Part shown: positions 14,216-26,533 of the stretch, piece by piece | Numbering within the stretch: position 1 is the stretch's first letter | Layout: each line of letters begins with the position of its first letter | NCBI GenBank assembly: GCA_027574665.1 | Contig: CM050651.1 | Span: forward strand, 5,643,501-5,707,500 | Reading direction: 5' to 3' | Length of the DNA stretch: 64,000 bases | Source: Rhynochetos jubatus | Taxonomy: Eukaryota > Chordata > Aves > Eurypygiformes > Rhynochetidae | Translations under genes and position numbers: made by a program | The notes under the pieces: generated by a model | What the model saw: the letters and a program-made list of their open reading frames with translations, nothing else | Databases searched by the model: none | Told to the model about the DNA's origin: nothing

Positions 14216-14371
14216 TGACATCTGGACATCCTCTGCCATCAGATAAAGTCCTTACTGCTAGGGCAACCATGCTGCCAACAGCTGTCTTCTTCAAGGTGGA
14301 GCCAATGGACCTGGAAAACTGTATTTTGATAGAGAACAAGCTGCAGAACGAAGCTGCTGGATGCCGTGAAG
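14216..14371 (+). CDS. Candidate first coding exon of an unidentified gene
   Basis: The segment starts after GTGATTTTCAG and ends CCGTGAAG|GTAATGG, a strong donor. The 156 bp are open from end to end, with intron phase 1 on both sides. An ATG at 14269 in good context (GCAACCATGC) would start a product reading MLPTAVFFKVEPMDLEN then CILIENKLQNEAAGC. The KVEPMDLE run resembles acidic/SUMO-site-like N-termini of transcription regulators, but I recognise no specific protein. The opposite strand is also open over 14157-14438, which lowers the weight of the open frame. No next exon could be assigned. Confidence 0.25.
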
Positions 14372-14478
14372 GTAATGGAGTGGCCCTGAGAGTGCTGAGG
14401 TGTGTCAGCAGCCTCGGGGTTCGTGAGCTGAACTCCATCCTTATTTCATGGACCAGGAGAAACCTCAGTCATCTGTAG

Positions 14479-16700
14479 GCTGCAGAAAGCCCTGGTCTCT
14501 GAGAGAACAATAAAGGCAGCCCTAGGAATTTGTTTTCTAATACTCTTAATTTGGTGCATATTTAGAAAGCTGAATCACTCATATTTTAAATCAAAATCAA
14601 ACATTTATTTGATGTTTCTTTTTAATTATATTTGAATTGCAAAATGCCCCATAATATGCTTTGTTAAGAATACTACACATTAGTATTAATATTGTTGTTA
14701 GCAACAATGATCAAACCTTGTTCCTCAGAATAGTGATGCATACCATGTTATTCAAACATGAATATAAAATTGCACGTGTAGGTACATGCTCGGACTGCAG
14801 TGCATGATATTACTTGCTCCTGACATTTCTAGAAAGACACAGGTAAAATATGAATGGTAGCTGTGAAACCCTTACAATGTTATGATGCATTGGGGAAGAG
14901 CAAAAATACAAATGCATTCATAAAAGCTTACATTTCAGAGAAAATTGAAATACCGTAATTTACAAAGTGGGAAAAGATCACAATCTCCCCCCCATATATA
15001 TATAAATTAGAAAATATATATGATCTCTTCTAGTGGGATGTAGAGCCAGAAAATCCTCATGAGGATCAATATTCTATGTGAGCAAATTGATGCAGATGAA
15101 CAGAGAAGCTGCTCATTTTCAGGTCTCCTAAGGGAACAAGTTTTAGATAATTATATGACAAAAAGACCTTTTAGGATCTATGAAAAAACACTCCGAAATG
15201 TCAGATGCACAGAAGCCATGTTTCCCCTGTAATGATAAAAGCAGCACATTCTGTAACCTTTCTAGAAACAGATTTACTAAACACATTAGCTTAATTTTAG
15301 AGCACTGTAAATGTCTATTGTACTGTACTTTTAGGGAGCTGTACGAACCAAGTACTGGTGTCCTGTGTTATATTAGAATGTTGTGGGATGCTTCAGGATT
15401 TATTATGGAAAGTAAATCATAGGCAGGGCATATTTGGAGGATGCCAAAGGAGACAGCCAAGTTAGGGGGAATTATAAAGGGAAGCTGACCAGAATTTCTT
15501 AATTGGGGGTGTTCTTACAACTTTCTACTTTAAAAGCAAGTAGTCTACCACCTCACCTCCTCCCCAAAAAGGGTGGCACACTGGGGCTTTCATCACGATA
15601 GCATCAGCTGTCTCTGAAATAGACACCTACAGCTCCTACACAATGCCTTGAAGCAGCTAGGCATCCTAGCATAGTATTAGCAGAATTTCACATCTCAAAC
15701 TGCAGAAAAGGAGTGGATTTGTTACCATATTCCCATTCTCTCTGCTGTAACTCTGTTTATGGAGTGCGACAACTTTTCCGGGGGACAAAAGTATGCAAGT
15801 GCTGCCACCCAAAACATCCCCTGCTCAGGTGATAGGAGAAATCTGCATGTTTGGATCTTCCCAACAGTGGAAGGGGCTGAGGGTGGCATCCAGCCCATCC
15901 GAGTCTCTGTTTTGAAGGCCACCAGCTACCACCATGGCCTTTTCCCTAGATCTGCTTTCTCAGCCCTTGATTTGTTGAAAAAAGGTGGAGCAATGCCTGG
16001 TTTGCAGACTCCCAGGCAAGCTGGTGGGCACGGCTCAGGCACAGCAGAAACTCACATGCTCCTGCAAAACATCTTGTCAGATAATATCTCTCTATTTAGC
16101 AATACAGCATTTTCCAACTTTGGCTGGCAGAACTGGGCAGCAGTTCATTAGAAAGCTTAAAACCAGCAGGTATTGGCTTAGATCACTACATGATCTATCA
16201 AGTCAAGCACCCTCTAACTATACAGAATAGTGTGTCATGCATTTTATGAAGAAAGATTAAAGCTTTAAAAAAATAGATTGTCATTTCCAAGATATGAAGA
16301 GTTCCTATATTCATTGTGCACAACGAAGCGCCGTTATGTAGAGACTATACTTACAAAGATTTCTTTTTTTTTTTTTTTCATAAAATGGAAGCAGAGTTAC
16401 AAAGCATAATAAATCAGTGTACCACCTTTTGGGATGTACTTGCTGTTCTTACATACGTACGTTATATCTGTTACTTGTAGAGGGTGTGTTCCTTTTCAGA
16501 TAAGCCTTTAGTGTCAGCCTCCTAAGGAATGTGTGATGCTGCTAACACAAAATTTTGACTTCAGCTAAAGAATATAAAGAAACTGTATAAAGCACAATGA
16601 AATGCCTTGGGTTTGTGTTGCATGGCTGTCTACTGTAATACTGTAGATGGAGTTCTGACTTTCACTGCTAACTTTCCTTTTAGACATGACTGAACAACTG
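14479..16700. other. Noncoding, one unremarkable long open frame
   Basis: A 130-codon + strand open frame at 15759-16151 (starting MECDNFSGGQ) overlaps a minus-strand frame and contains no domain, signal peptide or membrane segment; I treat it as chance. CCCCCC(AT)n near 14993-15006 and a poly(T) at 16364-16378 are the only repeats. Confidence 0.45.
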
Positions 16701-16719
16701 ACAGAGGTTGGCGTGTAGG

Positions 16720-17080
16720 CATATATGCAAGTAGAAGTGAACCATGGGGCTATCTGACCATAGGTATAGCTATGGAAAATCCAGAGCCATATCCCCTAAT
16801 TGCCGCAGCCCAATAACACCAGTAAACACAGTTGTAGATGGAAGAAGCTCCAGTGCATTTGCTTTGCTAATGATGTTATGAAATTGTGCCCACCACCGCT
16901 GCCATATTATGCCCTACTGCTGCCTAATCACAGGAGTGAGCGAAATGTGACGCTTAGATTAGGTGTGTGATGGATTTGATTTTCTGTGTGTAGGAAATGT
17001 AGAAATGTGCGTTACATCAGCAGCAAATCAGAAATAACTTTGGCACCATCATAAGCCCGTGGCTGTTCTGTCCTGAATTC
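16720..17080. promoter_or_regulatory. Possible conserved noncoding block
   Basis: This is an evenly composed, repeat-free segment containing GCTAATGATGTTATGAAATTG, GTTACATCAGCAGCAAATC and GATTAGG words like those of vertebrate enhancers. It is an inference from texture only, without any conservation test. Confidence 0.15.
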
Positions 17081-20000
17081 TCACCTGCCCCAGTTCCCAT
17101 TAGAAACTAAACAAAGAAATATTGTTTGACAAACATGATAAAATATAAGTTGCATGACGTAAGAGTTTGTATATTACGTGCTGACTCAGTGCTGAGAATA
17201 ACTTCTTTCCTGGAGAAGAGACAGTCTTAACTGCCCTTCATATATGTTGTGGTGGTTTCGGTTTTTTTCTTAATATAACATGGAATGACAAGTGGGGGTT
17301 TTTTCTGTGTCTTAGGAACAGCTAGCAGCTTCTGTTTCCTGCCTCAGCGTTTATATAAATCAGAGGAGGGAAAAATTTAACATGGTTTTAGCTTTGTTAT
17401 TTTAGTCTTCACTTTGAGATCTCCTGTGTCATTAGGACTGTCCACCTTGTTTCAGTGTATTTCTTTCTGAGTCCATAGCCACGTGATGCCAAGCTAACGT
17501 GCAACTGCAGATTACGGCAGTTACTTTTGTTCTATTCACCGGCACTGAAAAAGGTCTTTAGTGTGAGGACAAGAAAACAAAACAAACCTGTCTGACCATT
17601 CGGAAACTTTCTAGTTGTGAATATAGCTGCCAATTCTGACACAGCCAGGGAGAAAGACAACTTCAAAATGTGTTATGTCTAGCTGGGATGGGAGCCAGAT
17701 TATTAATGGGATGACTTGTTTTGTGAGAATAAGTGAAAAATTCAATACCACCCTTGCTTTCCGTCCCCTCTCTCGGTTCTGATGCCTGGAGTTTTTGAAC
17801 TGATATTTGGTTATTTGTGAATGTATAATAACTAAATAGTGGCACTAAATTGAGAGACATTATCTTCACGGTTGACATAGAGTCTCCACAACTGCACATT
17901 TCTCCATTATTTTTTTTAATACACTTGAATGACAAGCTGCTGATAAAAATAAATACTTTGTGACAAGGGAAGAAATATGACTTGAGGGTGTCAGTGTTGG
18001 AATGAATATCACAGAGGTCTTCCCTCACAACTGTTAAATGTGGAATGGCACCTAAAACTGCACAGCTCAATAAATGGCCATTATACAGCCTGTATCTATA
18101 AGCAGGGCACACTATCTGTAGCCTTATAGCTGTGTACATGTATGAGGGCAAAATATTTATAATATCTGAAATTTACTGCACCTAAGCCATGGATTTCAGA
18201 CAACAATGGATTACTTTCAAACATGGTGTCTTCCTAAATCAATTGTCTTCTTATCTTTGTTGAATTATTTTCACAATGTGCATCTAACACTCTCTTATTA
18301 AGCCATACTTTCTAAGTTTTAGTTTTGAATCAGTTTCTTGTATGAAATAAGATTTTTTTAAAAAAAATTGTCATTCTGTATGAGTATTCTGTAAATGGTA
18401 AGTGTATGTGTGACAGTATGAGAGCATGCATGGCACCACAATTCAAAAATAATGCAAGGTGACAGAATTGGCCTTCTATTCACAATTTAGTTTTCATTTT
18501 CTAACCAGTACCTAATGATGATATATATTGTATAAATATCCAAGAATTAACTACTTTTCTTCAGTGTAAAACAATGAATTCCTAGTAATGTGTAACAACT
18601 TCTTCTCTCCTTTTCGTTCACACAATTTCTTCCATCTTCCACAGCTCCCTGCTCCCAAATCCTGAACTTTCTTCACAGTTTGTGTTTGTTTTGAAAATAC
18701 TTCCCTCTTGGCCTGCTTTTTATAAGTGCCATAGCTTTTTACTTTCTACTCTTTTGCTTGATTCTATTGTTTTAATTTTTAATGAAGATTTATTAATAGT
18801 TTTGGGATTTTTTTTTTTTTTTTTTTTAGAAATTGCACTTTATCTTTCACAGAATTTGAAGAGACTTATATGGGATTTGCATTATTAATGCTGTTATTAT
18901 CATTATTATTAATTCTACCTGTTTACTTTTACCAGTATACATTTTTTTCATTAGAATCATCAACTTATAAAACATTAAAAACACATTGCAATGCCTGAGT
19001 GGCAAGAAAGTTAGCCTCGCTTCACTTGCAGCCAATGTATCTTTAGGGCCTTTAACTATCTTTGTAAAGTTACATATGAAAAGAAATATCACCTACATTT
19101 AGATCTTCTTTAAAAGAAAGCTAATATTTCAGATGTGGAATTAAAGTCTGTAATCTTATATTGCACACTGAAATTTCAGACAGTTGAGGCTGTAAGTTGT
19201 GATAACTAAAAAAAACCCTGAGGACTGATAATAAATACCTCCAGTGGAAACCCATTAGAAATGAAACAGAAATATAAATATAAATCTTGCTGACCTTTTT
19301 TTTATTTTTTCTCCCTGCTTTTTGCCTCCTCTTGAAGTCTGGTATTGCAGAAATATGCAAAGTATAATTTTGTGCAATATATTTGGTCCCAGAATCACAC
19401 TGCAAACATCTAGTTCTAAAATTGCAATGATTTTTATACTACAGATTTGTCTACTCTTTATTTTACATCCTATGTTCTGGAACACAGGCCTTGATGGCAA
19501 ATATAAATACAAACCATATAGCTTAACTGCAGAAGCTATTCTTATTCATATAAATGCCTAATAATTCCCTCCCATACCCACTCATAATTCCCTTAACTAT
19601 GTCAGTAGTATCCTGTGGCAGGAAGCTTACAAGTTCATTATATACTATGCCTGATTCTGGCAAACCATAATTAGTCTAAATTTTGAATTTAAAAGGAAGC
19701 CCCAAAACAAATGAAAACCAAAAATGGATCAAGCTAATACACTTATTTCCTAGTAAACGATTGTCCATCAAATTCTTTGTGCATGGTCCTTTCTGACTTT
19801 ATGTATTACGAGCTTGTTGATGCTTAAGTAGTGTTTTGGTGCTCAGTCAGGAAATTCACTACACAAAAGTCAAGTACGGCCTAAATATTATTAATAATTT
19901 GTTGTGGTGTTTGGCAACATATGTTTGGCAAAGAACAGGAGTAATAAGCTTTGAAGTGTATGCATGTTTTGAGAGAGGATTTTTCACAGGTGCTGAAGCT

Positions 20001-21342
20001 GCATGGGTCTCAGATGTTCTTAAAGATCTAAGACAACAGAATATCTCTCCAAACCATTAAAGTTTGAAAAGCAAGTGAACAGATGTTCAGTCCTTTCATT
20101 TAATATTTCAGGCAGCTGTGTAACTTTACTGTGTTAGGGATTTTTTTTATTTTTTCCACTTTTTTTCCCCCTCAACATTTAAAAACTAAACTGGGTTTAA
20201 GGTCAGGCCTGATGACAGCCTGAGCAGGTTCTGACAGCTGTTTAAATGTTTGTGACATCTGCCTCAGAAGCTGGGACTCGTGTCTCGCTTCTGCTGGAGC
20301 TGCCGCAGCACAGCATCTCTGTCATTTCTCCAGGCAACTTCACTTGGTGAAAAACTTAAGGCACAGGGTTTGGATAAAACTTTCAGATATTTCTGTTATG
20401 CTTTCTTAACTGCTTCATAGACTTTTCCTCAGGAACCTGGAATCCCCTACAATGTCTGTGGCACATTTTACTTCATTTGAAGAGAGCCATCTCTACGTTG
20501 GTAACAATATATGGCTAATTTTGCAGAAGATTTAGTTGCAATATGGCGTTGTCCTTTCTTCACTCAAAATCCTGGACCTAAATAACCTTTCAAAGAGCAT
20601 GTCCCATGAGACCTACTGCAGAAATTCTGGCAGCTTTTTGATTAATTCTTAATGTTGGGCTCACCTGTTTCTATACTCTCAAGTAAGTATCAAGAAGGCA
20701 AGCTTCAATGTCAAAAACTCACGGAGGAGTTCTAAGAGGCAGAAGAGCTGGAGAGACCTGGCCATTCCTTAAAACTCCTTGGCTAAATACAAAACACCCG
20801 GTGCAGACAAAAGATTGAAAGCCTCACAGAAACCATTGGGATAAATTGTGATCTTTTGGTCTGAAATTAATTTCTTGTCTTCTTTCCATCAGCTCCTATT
20901 GACAGCTTGTATAATGCTTATATTAACAGATATTTTTCTTTCAGGGTGTTTAGCGAATACTTACTTAAAGCTGGGCTTTGTGCTGATCCTCTCTTTCTGT
21001 ATTACACTGCAGAATAGCTTTCTCAATGCGATATATGATTTTTTTAGTGGAGAAACCCTTTGACTATCCTGTTATGCATCTGTGTATGTGATGTCTTACT
21101 TTCTGGGATGCTGAAATTTAACACAGGATAGTAGAGAGAGTTGGCATTATTTATTGTAGCATCTCATCATTCCCTATGTCTATGACCACCTGCTGTCTCA
21201 GACTGCAACAGACCAATCAGAGGTATATCACCTGCAAGGAGAAAACACCCAGAAATACTTCTACAGTTTGAAATATCTAAGTGTGAAGTATCTAAATGAA
21301 AACACAATGTTTTCATTTGTGTTTCATCCTACAAAGATTTAA
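17081..21342. other. AT-rich noncoding, includes the longest open frame of the window
   Basis: The longest open frame here (17663-18151, minus, 162 codons) has no recognisable domain, and its composition is that of translated AT-rich DNA. Poly(T) of 20 nt lies at 18808-18827. A GC-richer patch at about 20180-20350 is unassigned. No RNA gene or repeat family was recognised. Confidence 0.5.
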
Positions 21343-21600
21343 GGACAATGCCATAAGCTGGAAAACAGAAGGTTCAACCTGAACATGAGGAAATACTTCT
21401 TCCCTGTGAGGGTGACAGAGCACTGGAACAGGCTGCCCAGAGAGGTGGTGGAGTCTCCTTCTCTGGAGACTTTCCAAAGCTGCCTGGACTTGTTCCTGTG
21501 TGATCTGCTCTAGGTGACCCTGCTCTGGCAGGGGGGTTGGACTAGATGGTCTCTAGAGATCCCTCCCAACCCCTTCCACTCTGTGAATATATGGATCTGT
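21343..21600 (+). mobile_element. CR1 LINE 3' fragment, sense
   Basis: Strong match to the avian CR1 3' end. It shows GGCTGCCCAGAGAGGTGGTG, GAGTCTCCTTCTCTGGAGAC, GGTGACCCTGCTCTGGCAGG and GGGTTGGACTAGATGGTCTC, and ends in a degraded CTCTGTGAATATATGGATCTG tail derived from the CR1 terminal octamer repeat. Translated, it gives the ORF2 C-terminal signature (MRKYFFPVRVTEHWNRLPRE, then VVESPSLE). Only about 258 bp of the roughly 4.5-kb element remain. It abuts the 3' side of the antisense gypsy-like pol fossil and probably inserted into or next to it. Confidence 0.95.
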
Positions 21601-22650
21601 TATTATTTGTATGATATGGTTAAAGTTTTGCTGTCTTCTTGTTTATTTTCCTAATGAAATTTTGTATCCATCATAATTGATTTGTTTTATCATGACCTGG
21701 ATCTTATCTGCTACGAACTCAGTTTTTTCTGCATGAGTCCTTGTCATCACTTTCTTCAGCACTGATAAATGTTGCACCGGAATTGATGCCACTATTACTA
21801 TGTCATCTGTTATTTTCTGGATGCCTGTAAGGTTTCCAAGTAGTCTTTGTCCTTTTGTTGCAACACTTCACTAGCTGACCTTATTCCAAAAGGTAGGCAA
21901 TGAAACTTGTTCCTGCCCCAGGGTGAACCAAAAGTGCACAGTTAATATCATTCTTCATCTAATCTGACTTGTCAGTATCCATCCTTCCTACTAGGATTAC
22001 TTTTAGCAAACCAGTTGGCTTTGACCATTACTATCACAGCTCAGGCTTTCAGAGGTTACTGAAATTTGGATACATCCAAATTCCACGATTTTTTTTGACT
22101 GATGCTGTTAGCCCACAGACTGAATATATACATTTTTGACTTTATTCCCTTGTTTCCTTAGCTGCTGCTTGTTTCCTCTGCTGCTTTCTGTCACTGCAAC
22201 TGTGAATTTTACAGCTGTGTATGACAGGGATGATCGATGAATATAGATATATATGTGTACTTCTTAAGGGATTCTGCAAAACCTTTGAAGACTTCTAGGT
22301 GTTTGTGATCAGTATTCAGTGACGTGTCATGCATTAGGATGACTGGTTTGCATTAAATCTTTAATTGTGTTTGAGTTACACTGGCCTTCATGGTACTTCC
22401 ATGGCAAAGGGTCAAAAACCAGATTTTCTTCAGCCGTTACCCTGTTAAGGTGCTTTCAGAGTGTTTCCCGTGATAGCATTACAGCACAAGTAGTTTGTTC
22501 AATTTCTTTATCCGGACTGGGATACGGTGTCTGTTTTAAAGGTGAAACCTCAGCTCCTGTGCTCAACTTGAACCCTCTGAGTACATTTCTTGGAGAACAT
22601 TCTGCATATGCTGTAGGGGTTGTCTCCTTTTCCGATATTACACCCACAAG
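21601..22650 (-). mobile_element. Ty3/gypsy-like LTR-retroelement pol fossil
   Basis: Read on the minus strand, two pol landmarks appear in the expected order and spacing. A retropepsin-like segment (FKLSTGAEV, 22546-22572) is followed about 650 bp downstream by a reverse-transcriptase palm-like segment containing the LPFGI box (21883-21899). After it comes a TDDIVIV-like stretch in the position of the catalytic aspartate block, and then sequence resembling the region before the YxGH box. This order (PR, RT) and the LPFGI box are typical of Ty3/gypsy-class elements rather than ERVs or LINEs. It is clearly broken many times over, and no LTRs or integrase are recognisable. The sense CR1 sits at its downstream edge. 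Heavy decay implies an ancient, possibly pre-avian insertion. Confidence 0.55.
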
Positions 22651-24429
22651 AAGAGATTAGTCACATCCGAGTTCAGCCAGAGATTTGTGGGTTTTTTTCC
22701 CCTGGGGTGTTTGTTGTTTTGAAAAGCAAGGATAGTGGTTACACATGCTGCGTTTGTGACAGAAAATTTGCACAGGCTGGTGGTAGTGCCTCTACCCCAG
22801 GTGAGAGGTGTGGAGGGTTTTGTGCTCTGTCTGCAGAGGCTGCTGGTCCTCCTGCATGGTTTTGCAGGGTGGTTAGTGCAGGAGCCGGTGCTGATTTCAA
22901 AATGCAATGCAGCCCTGGTCTCTGCTTGGGTGGCACTGCAGCTCTTCTCATTATCTCTTTTTGCACTCTAAAGTTGGCCTTCCTCAGACACCTTTACCTA
23001 AGTGATTTATCAGTGACACTGAACACAGGTTTATCTCTAAGCGTGTCATTCTCTGTGTTTTCTGACTCCCAATTTCATGCATTTTACCTTAGCTCTGTTA
23101 CAAGCTTTTCCGACTGCTGTTCATCTTGGTACTGGTGAGGCCAGAACTGATATTCAAACACAGTATATTTTGGGTTTGTTTGTTTCATGGATCACAATAT
23201 TTCTAAAGCATTCCTAAGACCCTCTCTGGACTCTCAGCATTTTCACTTTATAGCTCTAACAATGTGATCTAAATCCCAGAATCTTCTGACCTACTGAGTT
23301 CAGCAAAAATGGCTATTTTCAACTCCTACACTGTTTATATGATTCTTGGGATTTTGTGCTTCTCCTTTCATTTTTTTGCCAACCCTTTCAGTAAGGGTGC
23401 ATGGAAGGGGAAGTGACTTATCACTCCTGCTGTTCTGCACTTTTTCCCTGCCCTGCTTTCTAGGTTATCTGCTATCCTTTTGCCTGCACTGATGCATTTA
23501 CTGTCCTAGAAGAAACAAAACAGGGCTGCTCTGACCAGCCTTTGGACACTCTGTAATTGTTTGTTAGTCAGGAACATGGACATCACTCGCACTAATATAG
23601 AGTCTGAACGAAACTATTTTAGGGTAAGAATGGCCCATACAGAACCCTGAGTTAGGCTAGGCCTTTAGCTGCTATCAGACTCAGGAGATACACAGTATCC
23701 TCACTGGGGATTATGCCTAAGTACATCTAGAGAGACCGTATCAGCGTAAAAAGCTAATCCTCCTTGACCTACAGGCTATAACTCAAAGGATAACCATGTC
23801 TCTAATGCTTAAAGCGGACATAAGCACCTGCTGGAAATTAACCTGCTTTAGATTAGGAATGATTTGGTAGAGCAAATCTACGTCTAGTGATGTTACACAG
23901 TGCTGAAGTTTCCTCGGTCTGCTATTAACAGGATTGTCATAAGCAGGAAAAATCCATAACTAAATGTAAGTATGCCCCTGTAAAATTGTGTTGGATTTCT
24001 TGCTGTTGGTTTTCTCCCAATATTCCAGTACTGCAGCATGCTATTAAAGAAAAGATTAACAGCTGAGGCTGAAAAGACAACAGGGGTACACATGGAAACA
24101 CACACTTGCCTTCTCTGATAGCATCACTTCAAAAGCATAAACCAAACAAAGTAAAGAAAAACACTCAGCAAATAATAAAGGCAGGGGGGAGAATCAACAT
24201 TAGAATTAGTACCTTACCAATGGATGCAGAGTTTTTTTAGACAGTTAGGGTGCTCATCACCACTGAAATATCACGCTGGGTTTTGCATGACAGTGTTATT
24301 AGTTAATTTAATATCAACAGCTTTTCAAATTTTAAAGTGTTTGTGAGAGTATTTCCCAGAATCTGGGCTCATGGTCACAGGAATATTTATTCACTCTTCC
24401 CCTACTTCGTAATTTTTAGTCGTAGATTT
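22651..24429. other. Unassigned, possibly 5' continuation of the gypsy-like fossil
   Basis: On the minus strand this lies upstream of the protease-like segment, where gag would be expected, but I cannot see a convincing capsid or zinc-knuckle signature. Several overlapping open frames at 22620-23138 occur on both strands in a locally GC-richer patch and are not recognised. Confidence 0.3.
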
Positions 24430-25010
24430 GTCTAAAACATAACTGAGACCTATCATCTTCTTCCCCAACTCTAATGGGTACAAATGCCACAGATGCCATC
24501 ATTGCAAGGTTATCAAAGAAAAACAATCTTCACAGCCTAGAGGGAAAGCTTGTGACCCATATTAAGATGTGGCTGTTGCAAGGGTTCTGGAAGCCTGGTT
24601 CAATGGGTTGCCTCTGAGGTAAGACATATAGGATTCATCTTTTCTTCCTCTCAGTCCAAGTTACCACCCCCTGGGGCTTGTTAAATTGCACTGTCTGTAA
24701 TTCATCCAAGGGTAAAGCCATTGTCACAATGCTATGGACATAATACTGTTAATCATGATATCTACCAAGAATTTGGTTGTCTACAGAGGTTGTAGTACCC
24801 CCAGCCAGAGTGTACAGCAGCAGAGTGCCATTCACAGTCAGTTTTGTCTTCTCTGGCAGCGCCATTAGACCATATGTTTATGTTGCACATATGAATATTT
24901 GCTTGTCTTGACACAGTATTGTCACTGATTTTTGCTCTCCTATCACCCTGACCCCAAACTCCTTACGGTTATGTTCACTGTCAGAACAGGATGCCAGAAA
25001 AAGGAGTAAT
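24430..25010 (-). other. Degraded coding-like stretch, unassigned
   Basis: One minus-strand frame has far fewer interruptions over about 190 codons than AT-rich noncoding DNA normally shows, with plausible protein-like composition (for example LTVNGTLLLYTLAGG). I cannot assign a family. It lies 1.8 kb upstream, in the minus sense, of the gypsy-like protease segment and so could be a remnant of the same or another retroelement; that is inference. Confidence 0.2.
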
Positions 25011-26485
25011 ACCAATATGTAACTGCATTAGTTTATTTCTTCTTCTACACAACTCCTGTCACCTAGTTGCTATCAATTGCTAAAATAAATTAAATATTTG
25101 TAACAGTGCCACCTGGTGATACCTACTGTAATGTACTAGGATGTATTTGGTGCACTTCTGAAAAAAAAGTATTACTTTTTCTGGTTCTTGCTTATCAGCT
25201 TGTGCACAGGAAACCATTTAAAATGTTCAGTTTGAAGTGGGTGATAATTTGCAGCCTTTGCAAATAAATTTTGGCTTGAGTAACAATTTGACTATATTTT
25301 ATTTTAAAAATTATTTGAAGTGATTCTAGCAATTTTTTTCTGAGAGTGGCAGATATTTATAATTATGCATTAGGGACTGTACATACATAAAAAAGTATGC
25401 AGAGTTTTTTCCTATGCTGTGTAGCCCTAAATAAAAACTAACAAATTCAGAGGCTTCAGCTGTATCTCAAGAACATGTATCCAGGAATTGTGAATGGGTC
25501 CCTCTAAATGACCCATTTTTTTCAAGTCCTCAAAACAGGGCTAAGTTCCACAGTTAACAGCCAGTTCAAGTCAGTAACGCCTTTCGAAGAAAACAGCACA
25601 ATTTTCCTTAGTCACAATAATAATTGTTGAGACATAATGTGGAATAGTATGGTTCTGAAAACCATGACTGATCTCAAGACAGATTAAGGAATAAGATTTC
25701 TGTGAGCAATTCAGTAGCTGACATTTGACCTTTTATTCAAAATAAATATGAAAGGAGTCTGCCAAAATTTTGTTCTTTTTTTTAAAAGAAGTTCTGGTTT
25801 ATTTTTCTCATTTCTATTTCAATGTTCTATGGCCATCTGGAAGAAGATTTCTCCACAGCTATATTGTAAGGCAGGTGTACTTAGAAAAGATTTATCTCAC
25901 TTTTGGTTACTACTGGACAGGATGTAGAATAATATATTCACAAACATGATTGCTGAATCCAGCAAATTGATTCAGCCATGTTTGTACCAATCTTCCTTTC
26001 TTTTCCATGTACTTTTGAGAAGCTGTCTTTTGTTAAGATAAATGTTTCGGTAAGAACTATTTATGTAAGTATGAATGTATTACCATACCATCAGAAGTGT
26101 TTATATGCAAACAAGTATATACAAACAATGTGTATATAAGAAGTGTTTTCCATTTGTTTGGTTTTCTTTTCTTTTTTTACCATTTTCTTACTCTTTTTAT
26201 TTTTTTTTCTTTTCATTTACAAGGACAAAATGAGAGTTAAGTCTGTATGGTAGCAATAAATCCCATTGTTCTTTTCTTATTTACTAGTCTAAAATCTAGA
26301 GCTAATATACATATTTAAATGTGATCCAAAGTCCAGAATTTGAAAGACTCATTACCTTCCATGGGATTTCAATCATTTACTGGCTGAAATATATTTTATG
26401 TCTCAATATGACAAAAAAATACAAACTGCAGTACTGTTCTCAAATAATAGAGGGGCATTTCCGAATGGTAGAGTCATGAGCCCAG

Positions 26486-26533
26486 TTGCTACTTGAATAA
26501 TAAGGAAAATTGCTACTTGAATAATTAAGAAAA
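26486..26533. repeat. 24-bp tandem duplication
   Basis: Two adjacent 24-bp units beginning TTGCTACTTGAATAAT (26486-26509 and 26510-26533) differ at only a couple of positions. A recent local duplication is the simplest explanation. Confidence 0.8.

Noticed and set aside
15759-16151. 130-codon + strand open frame
   Set aside because: Overlaps an opposite-strand frame, carries no motif, and has no supporting gene structure.
17663-18151. 162-codon minus-strand open frame, longest in the window
   Set aside because: No domain, signal or membrane segment, no splice or promoter context, and the composition of translated AT-rich DNA. One such frame is expected by chance in 64 kb.
22367-23138. Cluster of open frames including 172 codons on +
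   Set aside because: They overlap in several frames on both strands. The left part is better explained by the antisense gypsy-like relic and the rest by a local GC rise.
24536-24620. Exon-like segment with CTTCACAG acceptor and GAG|GTAAGA donor
   Set aside because: No frame is open to the donor, and the opposite strand carries the better coding-like signal.
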